NCBI GenBank assembly: GCA_001662425.1
Contig: BDDC01000340.1
Coordinates: forward strand, 2,161-66,160
Direction: 5' to 3'
DNA from: Chlamydomonas sphaeroides
Lineage: Eukaryota; Chlorophyta; Chlorophyceae; Chlamydomonadales; Chlamydomonadaceae
DNA length: 64,000 bases
Shown here: in pieces, positions 43,137 to 54,232 of the stretch
Layout: each line of letters begins with the position of its first letter
Numbering within the stretch: position 1 is the stretch's first letter
Made by a program: the position numbers and the translations under genes
Notes under the pieces: model-generated
The model's input: only the letters and a program-made list of their open reading frames with translations
Databases searched by the model: none
Told to the model about the DNA's origin: nothing

Positions 43137-46100
43137 CTGCGTGCCCGCTCCCCCGAACCCGCCGTACAGCTCCCCCGTGGCTGCGTCCAGGAACTGCGCC
43201 TCGCCAAAGCCCTGGCTGAGCAGGAACGAGTCCACCTGGGGGGCGGGGAAGGAGGAGGCGGGCAGGCGGTCAGGTCTGCGTGCAGCGCCTACCAAGGTGC
43301 CACGGCGCTGCCCAGCTCGCAGCCGCACCCGGCCGCCGCAAGCCACAGCCGCGGCACCGCAGTGGGGCTCCACACGGGCCCCCCGCCGCACCTGGCTGTT
43401 GAAGTCATCCGCCACGCCCATCCCCACGCCGTAGCTGGTCTGGCTGAAGTCCGCCGTGAAGCCGTATGGCAGCCCGCCCGCCGCCGCCGCCGTGCCGCCC
43501 GCGGCGCCGCCGCGGCCGCCGGCCGCGGCCGTGAGCTGCGACGACAGCGCCTGTGGGGGATATGTGGCCGGGGGCACGAGGGCACAAGGGCACGAGCGCA
43601 CGAGCGAGTCAGTCGGCACGCCAGGGCGAGGGGCGCCATGGAGCGGGCCGCGGCCTGCCCCCTGCCTCCTCAGACATAGTATGTGGCATCGTATGTGCCA
43701 TCAGACATCGCATGCGCTGGCCCTTGGCAGTGCACCCGCGGGCCCCAGTGGCGGCCGCACCTGGGACGGCAGCGCCTGGCTGGCCGCCCCGGCCGCCCCG
43801 CCCGGCTGCGTGAAGAGGCCGAGGCCGCCCAGCTCCGAGGGCGTCTGGGAGGCGGGCGCGTCGGGCCGCCCGCCGGCGCCCTGGTCGGGGCCGGAGAGTG
43901 GGGCAAGGGATGCGGGCTCAGTGCGGCACGCGTCGCAGCTAGCGCGCCTCGCAGAGGGAAGCACCTCGCCTTGCTGGCCCGCCGCCCACTCCCGAGACCC
44001 CCATCCTACGCCCTGTCTTGCGCGCATGCCGCTGCCCGGTGCCCCGCGTGCTGCTACCGCCGCCCATCCCGCTACACCGCGGCCACCAAACCCTGCCAGC
44101 GCTATCCCTGGCCCCACCTTGGGTCGGCCGTTGGCTGCGGGGATGCTGTACGTGGGCATCGCAAACGGCATGAACGCCTGGCTGGCGCCGCGACCCATGC
44201 CGCCCAGGCTGCCCACCGCGCCCAGCCCCGTAGCCGCCCCGGCCGGCCGGCCGCCTGCGGCGCCTGCCGCCGCGCGCGCCGAGTAGCGGTTGCTGCCGGC
44301 AGCGCCGTTGGTCGCCGTCGCGGCGGCGACGGAGGAGGAGCCTGACACCGGCGGCACGGAGGCGAAGGACAGCTGCGGGGTTCCGAGCGGGCGGTCGGCG
44401 CCGGGCGGCGGCCGGGCGGGCAGCGGGTCGCCGACCTTCTCGGGCGGCTGGTAGCGGTTGGTGGTGAGCGAGCCCACGCCGAAGGAGCCGCGGTCGAAGA
44501 CCTGGGGGCATGGCCAAGGAGGGAGAGCGAAGCCTGACAAGGCGGGGGCATCGCTGCTGGGCAGGCATGAGAGATGGATGGGCAAGGGTAGCGTTCCAAT
44601 AGGAGCAGTCCTCGGGCCACCCCAACCCCGGCCGTATGCAGGGTGCGAGGCCGCCTCTCCTGGCAGCTCGCCTCACCTTTTTCGGCTTGTGCAGCTGCAC
44701 CAGGCTCTGCTTGAGGTTGGTGAGGGGGCCCTCAACAAGGCAGCCCGCCTCGCGGAAGTAGGAGAGCAGCGAGTTCCACAGCGGCTGCTTGGACAGCACC
44801 CTGGCAGGGTGGGTGGGTGGAGGCGGGAGGGCAGGGCCGCGGATGAGGCGCAGTGCCGGCTTTGCGCGCATGGGCATCAGGGAGCGCGTGCGAGAGAAGC
44901 GTGGCAGACCCAAGCCCACGGGTCGCCACTTTGGGTCCGGGTCCACCAGGCAGCAGCCCCCAGGCACTGCCCCTGCCGCGCACGCCGCCCGGGTCCCCAG
45001 CGCCCCGTGCCTGCACGGCCCACGCAACCTGGCATGGCACCGGCAGCGCGTGCCATGCCGCCACCCCCTGCCCCGCCCCCCTCCTCCTCTTATGTACCAG
45101 CCCAAGCCGCGCTAGCAGTGCACGGACAGGTCATCGTACACGCCACACGCCGCATCCAACGCCGCCCCGTTCCTCCCTCCCCTTATGTACCTGGGGTTGC
45201 CCAGCACCACGAGGCCGTATCGCGCGCGGGTGAGCGCCACGTTGAGGCGGCGCGGGTCGGCAAGGAAGCCGACGGAGGAGGACTCGTTGGAGCGCACGCA
45301 GGAGAGCACGATGATGTCCTTCTCGCGGCCCTGGAAGGCGTCCACCGAGGACACCTGGGCAGGGCAGGGGGGGAGGAAGGGAGCGCGTGTGTTTGTGGGC
45401 ACGGGCTCGCTGCCGGGCATGGCAACAACGCAAGGCCCAGCTCGTGCCCCGGGCCCAGTGCCGCTCCGTTTGCAGGTCCACACACAACCACGCCGCCTGT
45501 TGTGCGCCCTACGCCACTACGCATGCATGCATGCATGTGTACCAACATCATATGGCAACACACTCGACCACACGGCGCCGCCGGCCGCGCACCTCGATGT
45601 CCTTGTACAGGTCCTGGCGGGCGGTGCCGCTGCGCAGCATGACCGACACCACGTGCGCGCGCTGGCCCTCGTACGGCGTGATGACGCCAATCTGGGGGGT
45701 GGGGGCAGGGGGCAGGGGGGCAGGGGGCAGGGGAATGAATGCTGATGTGCCTGCGCGCCCCTCCCCCGGCCCCCTCTTGCTTCCCGCACCTGCTGCGGCG
45801 ACAGGCCGTTCTGCAGGAAGCGCGTGACCACCTTCTCCACCGCCGCCGCCTCGGTGCGGTTCAGGTACGAGGTGCCTGCGGGGCGGAGGGGAGGATAGCG
45901 GCCGCAGGAGAGGAGGACACATGCACGGAGCGCAAGGGTGGGGTCAGCAGCGGTACAGGGGGACACAAAACACAGCAAGCGCCAGCGGGCAGGCACCCAA
46001 GGGGCCGCCCGGGCACGGCCCAGCTCCCACCCTGTGCCCCCACCGCCCCGCCCGCCCTGCTGCTCACCGCTGCCGCTGATCTCCTCCGCGCCCAGCTGCG

Positions 46101-49100
46101 CCCAAAACATCATGGGCTTGTCGGGGCTGGGCCAGGGGAAGTCCACCCCGGGCAGGCGGCGCTCGGCCATGCCGGTGCCGTTCTGCAGCGTGCCCTCGTA
46201 GAAGGTGTTGGAGGGGAACTCGGAGAGGCAGGGGTGCATGCGGTACTGGACCTGTGGAGGGGGGAAGGGGGGGGAGTGAGTGGGGCGAGGCGGAAGGCGG
46301 GGCCGTGTGCGTGTGTGGTCAGGGGGGGCTCCCAAGTCAGCAGTGGGATCCGCCTCCCGGACGCGGCCCCACCCCATCCAGCCACTGCCGTGGCACCCCC
46401 CTTGCCCTGCCCCTATCCCCTCTTCCCTCCCTCCGGCTCCTGCTCTCGCCTGCAGGCGGATGGGCTTGACGCCCAGCAGCCTCAGCCGCTCGAACATGGA
46501 CTGGCACAGCCCCGCCTCCGCCGCCTTCTTGCACATGATGACCGGCCCCAGCTGGCAGTGGTCGCCCACCAGGATGACCTGGGGGGGAGGGGGGAGGGGC
46601 CGGCACAGGGCAGGAAGGGGCCGCACGGTGGGCCGCATGGAGCCCGCCAGCGCGCTGACGCCGCTGCACTTGCATGCCGCCGGCAAGGCGGGGCCCTGCG
46701 TCTCCTCCGCAGCCCTCCCTTCCAAACCCCTTCGTCACTGCCCTCGCAGCCTCTACCCATTTATGACCGTGCCTTGGCCCCCTCGCTTGGGCCGCACCTG
46801 CTTGGCCCCCAGCACCATGGGGATGAGGCACTCGGCCTCAGCCGCCTGCGTGCTCTCGTCGATCAGCACCTGAGGGGCGGACGGAGCACAGGGGCCGGTT
46901 GGCAACACTCGACACTCGCTGCTGCTGGCGCCAACAAGCCCGGCACTGGCACCAGCACCGGAGGCAGGCCGCCGCCTAGCCCCTCGCCCCTCGCCCCCAG
47001 CCCGGGACGCAGCAGCGCCGCAGAGCGGCAGGGCCCTCCTCGCCACGGCTACCGCCGCGCTGCCCCTCCTGCCGCCCCTGCCACCACCTCCCCTCCCAGC
47101 TCCCCCTCTCCCGCTCGCCCGCCTCACGTGCTGGAAGCGGAAGTGGGACAGGCGCGGGTCGCCCGCCCCCACGCAGGTGCTGCACACCACATCCGCCGCT
47201 TCCAGGACCTGACGGTACGGGAGAAACAAGGCGGGGTTGCAGGGCGGTTGGTCCGACAGGTGGACTCGAGCCCGTGTGCAAGGCGCACACAGGGAGCCGG
47301 AGTCGTGCCTCGCACCCTTCAGCCGCGCTCAAGCTTTCCCAGACCCGGCGCCGCTACCCAGCTTTGGCGCCGCAACCCAGCCCCCAGCGGCCACGTCGGG
47401 TGGTCAGGCAGGCGGAGTAGAGTCCGTGTGCAAGGTTCGGCCAATACAGGGAGCCGGAGTCGTCACAAGCGGCCTCCGGCGGCGCTTCAGCTTCACCGCC
47501 CGGCGCCGCTACCCAGCCCCCCCAACCTGTCCCTCCCTCCCGCCCCCACCTCCATCTCCAGCCTCCTGCGCAGGCTCTTGAGCTCCTTCTCGTCCGCCGC
47601 GTTGAGGCCGCCCTGCGCCCCCCGCAGAGCAAGCAGCTTGCGCAGCCGCTCGCCCTCGGGCACAGCCATGTGGGTCACCTTGGGGGGGGGAGGGGCATAA
47701 AATGGGTACAGGTTGCGAAAGCAGTGACGAGGGTCCCGGTGCAGGCAACATCCCCAGCTCCCGCATGTACGCGGGCCCACGCGCACTCGGCTTCCCGTCC
47801 CGGGCGGAAGTCCCGGGGGGGAACAGTGAGGTGAGCGGGGAGCGGGAGCGTGTCAGGGCAGGGGGTCGGGCACCGCCACGCGGGTCACCTTGGGGGTATC
47901 AGGCCACGGCGGAGATGCACCAAGGGGTACATCGTACTGTACTCGCGCGTGCCTCGGTACCAGGCCAAAGGGCCCAGCAGCGGGCTCACTCGCCTTCGCG
48001 AGCCGCAGCGTGTCACTACTGCGGCGCCATCCAGCAGGCAGCAGCCGCGACTGGGGCGAGAGACCAGAGCACACCGCCCTCGGACCCCTGCCTCGCCACC
48101 CTCCGCCCCGCGTGCCCCCTGCCCCGCGCGTGCCTGGTAGTGCAGCGCGAGGTGCTCCACGGGGGAGGCCACCGCCTCGCGCGTCTTGGCGCACAGCCGC
48201 ACCACCTTGAGCCCCGTCTGGTCCATCTGGGGTGGGGGAGGTGCAGGGGAGGAAGGCGGAGGGGGTGGGCGAGCCGTAGCTTCTGGTCAGGGTCCTGCCG
48301 CCAAGCCCGCACCACTGCCAGGCGCTCCAAACCATGATGTGATGCTAACGGCATCAACTGTACGAACGTGTGCATGGGTGCAGTGCGTCCGGCGGTGGCC
48401 CCACCTTGTGCGCCAGCTGGTCCACGGCCACGTTTGAGGGCGCTGCCACCAGCACCTGCAGCAGCCATGGGGGAAGGGGAGGCAGCGGTGCATGCCGCTC
48501 AGCCAGCCGCGCTGCCAAGACACGTGGACAACCGCCGCCGCCCCTGGTGCCATCCCCTTGCTTCCCCTCCCGTGTGCTGCGTGCTGCGGTACCTGGCCCG
48601 TGCCGCTGTGCGCCAGGTGGTACACAATGGCGGCCGAGGTGACGGTCTTGCCGGTGCCGGGGGGCCCCTGGCGGCGGGGAGGGGAGGGGAGACACGTACC
48701 CGGGCGCAAGTGCGGCCCCGTCGCTTAGGCGACGCAGGCAGCAGTAGGACATATGCTTTTCGAAGAGCAACAGCAGCTGCTGCAGCACTTCCGGCACCCG
48801 GGCCTGCAGCTGAGACCTTGGCACCTTGCAGCTGTCGCCCGATACCACCACCACCCATGCCGGTAGCATGCACCCGTAGCCGCCCCACCTGGATGAGCGA
48901 CAGCGGCTGCTGCAGCACGCTCTTTACGGCGTGCAGTTGGCTGTGGTTGAGCTCCGGCAGCGAGGGCACGCCCAGGCCGGCCTTGGGCAGCGGGATGCGC
49001 AGCGTGACGGCCTCCACGGGGTGGCCCAGCAGCAGGTGGTACAGGTAGCCTGGGGGGGAGGGAGGCAGGGACGAGGGAGCATAAAGGTCACTGCAGCTCG

Positions 49101-52100
49101 CCGTACGCTGCTGCAGCCCGGTGGCAAGGGCTTGACAAGCAGGCGGGCCGTGTGGCGCGGAGGTGGAGAGGGAGTTGAGGTTGCGAGAGCAGGGGTATCT
49201 CGTGGGTAGAGGTTGCGAGAGCAGGGGGGAAGCAGTGTCGCGGTGCGTGGTGCCCATGGGGGCTGCAAGGCCCTGTTGTGCCCGGTGCCCTGGTCCACCG
49301 GTGCAGCACCCGCACGGCACTCCATGTTGCGGCGCGCGCGTCCGGGGTTGCTGACGACCGGGCAGACAGGGCGCCTCCTCACCCGAGATGGAGGCCGAGT
49401 ACTTGCGGAAGGTGTTGAGTGCGTTGCGCATGCGGTCGAACGAGGTGCCCCGCCACACGAAGTCCACGGAGAAGCCCACCGTGCAGTCGGCGGGCACCTC
49501 CTGCAGGGCGGCGCGGTGCGGCGAGGGTGGGTACGGAGAGGGTGAGAGGGGCTGCGAGGGGCGCTGGTGGGTGCCATGCGACGACGCGTGCCCTTCCCCA
49601 GCGCCCGCGGCCCTAACAGCGCCGGGCCCCCACCCGCCTGCAGCAGGGGCGGCAGCGCCGCGTCCGCCGCCTGCCCCAAAACCCCCCCTCACGTCGGCCC
49701 CCTTCCTCTTCCCCCCGGGCTCACGTTTGTGAAGAGCTCCAGGCACACCTCCTCGCTCTGCTGGTACGTCAGCACATGGCCCAGCGCCTCCCAGGGGCCG
49801 CGGTTGCTGGCGTTCTTGTGCCGCAGCCGCAGCTCGTCGCCCTGAGCGGGCCGGTGGCAGGGACGGGCGGGGCCAGCGCCAGTCGGGCGTTGGCGGCACC
49901 AACGGGAGGATGCGAAGCTGCGCTTTTGTACGGGACTGTTGGCTGCACCCGCACTCTGGCACCCCCAGCAGCCTCCGGCCCCCGGCCCCGCACCTGCATG
50001 AGCTTGAGCTCGTTGTCGTCTCGCGGAAAGTAAAAGTAGGCCACGCGCTTGGCGTTGAGCCCAAAGTCCCAGCGCAGGCTGATGTCGTCGCGGCTCTGCG
50101 CCTCCTTGAGGCTGCGGTCGTAGTCGGCCTCCAGCTTGACCAGCGGCTCGAACACGGACTGTGGGGAGCAGGGGGGCCGAGTGGGGGTTATGAATGGGGT
50201 GGTGGTGTTGCAAAGGCAGTGACATGGGTCGGAGTTGGCAAGAGGCGGTGTGCAGCTGGGCGTGGGTGTGTAAGGCGGGAGGGCTACAGCGGCACCACCC
50301 TTTCACCCTTCCATCCGTCGCCCCCGGTACGCCCCATCTGGTAGCTGGTACGGGCTGCTGTCCTCATACAAAAGCGCCACCCATAACAAATGTAACATTG
50401 CACATAAAGGTCCTGACACGTCATGTACTGATAGCCTGCCAGCCCCCGCTCTCCTCCCCCGCCCCGCCTACCTGGTACTGGCTGCTATCCTCATACTTAA
50501 GCGCCACCGGCTGCACGCCACCCTCTTGCCCCGGGCCCGCCCCCGCCGCCGCCGGGTCGGCCTCCAGGTCGTCCAGCGTGGCGCTCGGCTTGAGCTTCCA
50601 CAGCTCCTCCAGCTTGTTGAGCTGGGGGCAGAGGAGGAGGAAGGGAGAGGCGGGAAGGCGTGTGTGGATGGGTACCGCCGTGTGGCAGCGCGCGCCCTGC
50701 ACAGCACGTCGCGCTGGGCGTGGAGGGAGAGCCGTGCACAGGGGCCGGCTGCTTGTTGACTGCACCGCGAGGGTCCAGGGGCTTGGCCCCCGGCGCGGCA
50801 TGGGCCCGAGCAGGCATCGCCGCACCTGCGCCAGCGTGAGGTGCCGGGCCCGAGCCAGGTCCGCCTCGCCCGGCTGCTTGACCAGCCAGGGCACCATGCC
50901 GCGCTCCTCGATGATGGGCTGCCACTGGGACAGGTCCAGGTTGAGGTCGCTGGGGTGGGGTGGGGGGGGATTTAAGGTTCCACACGGTTATGACACATAC
51001 TTTCTTCGCTTGTAGCCGCGTCCCAACACAGCACTCGCAGATGCACGGTCAGCAGGAGAGGTGCAGGCCCAGGTCGCTGGCTGGGGAGGCGAGCCGCAGC
51101 GGAACCCGATGCGCTCGCATGCAGACGCCGATGGGCAATGGGAGGTGGCGGTGGCGGTGTACTTTCATGGGGCCAGGCCACACTCCACACCCTCCCAGCG
51201 CGTCAATCGCGCTGTGCGGTTGGGTGGTTGGGCGCACGATTTCGTGCAACGCGGTGCACCCGAGCGCATCGTAAGAGTCAGTGTGTCGGTGCTCGCGGCC
51301 GCTGCTCACCGAATTGTGGGGTGGTTGGGCGGCGTGTCACGCGCCAGCAGCACCACGGTGTTCTCGCTGCGCACGGGCACAAAGCCCAGCACGAACACGT
51401 TGCGGGAGCCGGAGGCGTAGCACTCGAGCACCGTGTCGCCCAGCGGCGAGTCGCGGTGCAGCTGCACCTCCTTGGACTTGGACTTGACCTGGGGGCGAGG
51501 AGGGGCGGGGCGGGGAGTGGAGAGAGGAGTGGTGGGAGAGGGGCCGAGGGTCGGATGTGGCAATTCGAGTACGTCACAATCCGCTGCCGTTCGCTTGGCA
51601 CACGAATGCATACACACACGCGGCCTCGCTTTCCCCATTGCCCCCGCCCTCCAAGCGGAACCCGCATAGATGAACCCCTCCAAGCGGACTCCCTCCGTGC
51701 CCGGGCCCTCACCAGGTGCAGCACGATGCAGGAGCCGCTGCCGTGCACGCGGCCGTTGCAGAACCACTTGCCCGAGCTGAGGCACTTGACCACACATGAG
51801 GGCGTGCCGATGCCGCAGTAGCTGGCGGCGGGGCGAGCGTGTGGACGAGGAGGAGGAGCGTTGCTCAATGGATGAGGGGGCGATGGGCGGGCACGTGCAG
51901 TGTAGAGCAGTGACAAAGGTCCCAATGCAGACAAACATTCCCAGGAGGAGGGGAAGGGGTGCTGGGCTGCAGGGCCCTTCTCGGGGATGGCAGCAGAAGG
52001 CGGCGTTTGCCTCTGGCCCATCAACCCAGCAGCCCCACACCAAGGTAGCTTAGCAAAGGCGGTCCGCATGCATTGGGTCGCCAATACTCTCCAAAGGACA

Positions 52101-53803
52101 TTGATAACCCTAGGCATGCGGAACAGTGCCGCTGCAGCCTGTCAAGCTCAGCTCTAGATGAGTCCTTTCGGGAGTCCCTAGGCCCTGCGGCTGGTTCCCT
52201 CCCAAAGGTGAGTCGCAAACCCTACGCATGCAGACCCTCTCAGTCCCACTCACGCGCAGGCCCATTCGGGCCGCTGCTCGGGCACCGCCAGCGGCGCCTC
52301 CTCCTCTTCCTCCTCCGCGAAGGCCTCCTGGAACTGCAGCTGCTGCGGGCGGCGGGCGGCGGAGGCGCGACGGGCGGAGGGTGCCAGGGAACAGAGTGTC
52401 GGCAAGAAGAGCCCTGCGGGATTTCTGGAGACCGACGCGGCAAGGGCCCGGGCCGGCGGCAACTGAGCCCCGCGCCTTAGAGCGGTGGCAGGCCCGCCCA
52501 GAGGGATCCCGCAGCCGGCAGCACCCGTGCCAGCGCGCACAGAAGCCCTGGCGGCTCGCTGCCGTGCGGCCGGAGCGCCCCTACATGTGAGCTGCGTCCT
52601 GCCCTGCCCAAGACTACATGTTCGTATACCTGGACGCGGCCCCAGCCCGGCCACCATACGCTGCTCCGTACCCACACCGCCAGCTGACGAGGCTAGCCGC
52701 TGCCCCAACCCCACCCCGCCAGGCGGGTGGGTCAGGCTCGCATGCATTCAGGGGACGTGCCCACATCCCGGGCGCTCGTGCGTCCCCTGCGTGTGCGCGC
52801 CCTCGCTCATCAGCTGCGGCGCACCCCAGGCCCCACCTGCTGGAAGCCGGCGGCCAGGGCGTCCAGCTGGGGTCCGAAGCCGGGGTTGGCGGCGGCCTGG
52901 CGGAGCGGCAGTAGAGGGGCGGGGGCAGCGGACAGGGGGGTGTCAGGGCAGGGCGTGCCGGGTGAAGGGCTCGCCGGCCGAGCCCAACGCCACGCCGGCT
53001 TGCACGCCGCCTTCCAAGATGCACACGCCGGTGCCGCCGCCGGGCAATGCACCCAGCATGCCACGACGCCCCGCCCTCCCGGGTGCTGTTCCCGGGCCGT
53101 TCAATGGCCTTAGATCTGGGCCGCAGCCGGGAGCGCAGGGAGCCACGGGTCCCCAGCTTGGCCCTTAGCCCTGGCAGTCAGCGCCGGCGGCCATCGCAGC
53201 GCGCATGGAGCGCCTTGGCCAACCCGCACGCTTGGGCCTAGCGCCGGGCGTTGCCTTCCTTGCGGGCACCACAGTCTTCTTCCAGCCCTGTAGCCCCTCC
53301 CTGGTGCCATGGGTTTGGCCCCCCGAGGTCCTTCCTGTGCCCCGTGGCCTTGCCGGCCTTCCGTACGGGCCCTGCCTGGCCTTTAGGGGAGGGCGACCCA
53401 CCTGCTGCGCCAGGCGGTGGGCGGCGGCCGCGGGTATGCCCATGGGCGCGCCCCAGTTGAGCGCCTGGCTCACACCCTGCGGGGATGCACCCGGGGCAGC
53501 GAGCTTGGGTACGTGCAGTGCCGTGGGGCGATGGGTTCGGGGCCGCCAAGCCGAGGCGCTGGCTGGCCAGCACAAGCCACGGCACGGGGTGCCTCACTGC
53601 CCCTCCCCTTGCCGCCACGGCCTGCCCCTCATGGCTCGCTGTCGTGCCTGTGTGAAGTCCTGGAACTGAAGCGTGCCGGTGTGGACGTCGCCCTGGGTGG
53701 CGCCGAACTCCTGGAAGGTCAGGCCCGTGGCCGCGCCGTCGTCATGGTACCCGAACCCAAAGCCGCCCATGGCTTGGGAGGTTTGGGTGAAAGGCTGCGT
53801 CAT
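43137..53803 (-). CDS. UPF1: UPF1 RNA helicase (regulator of nonsense transcripts 1), last exon unresolved
   Basis: At least 28 exons from 53803 to 43137 give about 1184 residues. Exons: 53803-53648, 53476-53402, 52896-52837, 52342-52254, 51821-51713, 51488-51310, 50949-50826, 50621-50472, 50158-49994, 49841-49725, 49500-49383, 49049-48889, 48667-48593, 48455-48405, 48226-48134, 47678-47550, 47208-47128, 46869-46798, 46578-46450, 46251-46068, 45875-45790, 45691-45593, 45354-45191, 44800-44677, 44501-44118, 43880-43761, 43550-43392, 43235-43137. The Cys/His domain starts near residue 125 (AYCGIGTPSCVVKCL). SF1 helicase motifs are GPPGTGKT (about 502), DEST (about 648), GDHCQLGPV, QYRMHP, SVDAFQGREKDII and NVALTRAR. 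The N-terminus has TQ sites and the C-terminus SQ sites, as in phosphoregulated UPF1 tails. UPF1 drives nonsense-mediated mRNA decay. Three introns use GC donors (after 53648, 48134 and 46450). Reading through 43137 reaches a stop at 42927, or a further exon exists. Confidence 0.95.
45694..45733. repeat. G-rich gggggca tract in UPF1 intron
   Basis: Tandem gggggca-type units span about 40 bp. On the coding (minus) strand they form the pyrimidine tract before the exon starting at 45790's neighbour intron. This is simple sequence. Confidence 0.5.
46731..46768 (-). repeat. UPF1 intronic repeat family, inverted copy
   Basis: Read on the minus strand this carries aaatgggtagaggctgcgag followed by ggcagtgacgaagg. 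It matches the copy at 47698-47750 but lies in the opposite orientation, in the intron between the exons starting at 46869 and 46578. Confidence 0.6.
47242..47520. repeat. imperfect tandem duplication in a UPF1 intron (period about 155 bp)
   Basis: Two copies, about 47242-47360 and 47398-47520, share ccgtgtgcaagg, acagggagccggagtcgt and ggcgccgctacccagc in the same order and spacing, with clear divergence between them. Both lie in the intron between the exons ending 47550 and starting 47208. Confidence 0.75.
47698..47752 (+). repeat. UPF1 intronic repeat family, copy 1
   Basis: The sequence aaatgggtacaggttgcga then aagcagtgacgagggtccc is shared with copies at about 46731-46768 (inverted), 49165-49250, 50188-50238 and 51893-51943, all inside UPF1 introns. 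Similarity to the 51.9-kb copy continues through ggtccc(gg/aa)tgcag. Confidence 0.65.
47853..47888 (-). other. decoy exon inside UPF1 intron (stop-containing near-copy of an exon start)
   Basis: On the minus strand a cccccaag acceptor is followed by codons for VTRVAVPDPLP and then TGA. The genuine exon 210 bp downstream starts after an identical-looking cccccaag with VTHMAVPEGE. About 20 of the first 23 nucleotides match. No good donor follows, so it would act as a terminal or intron-retention product if used. Confidence 0.55.
49165..49250 (+). repeat. UPF1 intronic repeat family, duplicated copy
   Basis: The unit gaggttgcgagagcagggg occurs twice about 33 bp apart, the second followed by gaagcagtgtcgcgg, related to the gcagtgacgagg core of the other copies. 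Confidence 0.55.
50188..50238 (+). repeat. UPF1 intronic repeat family, diverged copy
   Basis: The sequence atgaatggggtggtggtgtt then gcaaaggcagtgacatgggtc aligns with copy 1 with several substitutions, immediately upstream (in gene orientation) of the exon starting at 50158. Confidence 0.5.
51893..51943 (+). repeat. UPF1 intronic repeat family, copy near Cys/His exon
   Basis: The sequence gtgtagagcagtgacaaagg then tcccaatgcagacaaacattcc aligns with copy 1 over about 45 bp. It lies in the intron before the exon that starts at 51821. Confidence 0.55.
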
Positions 53804-54232
53804 GGCGCCTGTTGTGCGCGTGCGAGCGCGGCAAGAGCGATGCTGGAGACCTCAGCGTCTGCTGTCAGTACGCCATGGGCACAGAGCGCATCGAAATGAC
53901 TACAGAATGTGCAACGGTCAGCACGGATACGCGTAAGCAAGGCGCCGCAGCGCTCGTCGGGCAATCTTGTGTCGGTTGTGCTGGAAGCAGTGTCAAGTCA
54001 GGTCTATTGTCACGCTGGGGCTGCGTGCATCCAGCGGGGGTATGTGTTTCGCGGGCATTGCGGAAGCAAAACTGCGCATGCGCGCGAGGGCTTGGCCGTG
54101 CTCGAGAGTTGCTATGCCCACACATGCGCGCAGTAAACTTGGGCAAAGTAATAATCCACCCTAACAGGGCGACTGTGAGCGAAGACTTGCACCGAACAGT
54201 ACTTGCATTCTTTCAATCATAGAGCTGTTGTG
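53804..54232. promoter_or_regulatory. divergent promoter region (UPF1 / coiled-coil protein)
   Basis: This 429-bp interval lies between divergent start codons and is AT-richer than its flanks. No specific element was recognised. Confidence 0.4.

Noticed and set aside
45739..47700. A 653-codon plus-strand frame opposite UPF1
   Set aside because: It is antisense to conserved UPF1 helicase exons; the real coding sense is minus.
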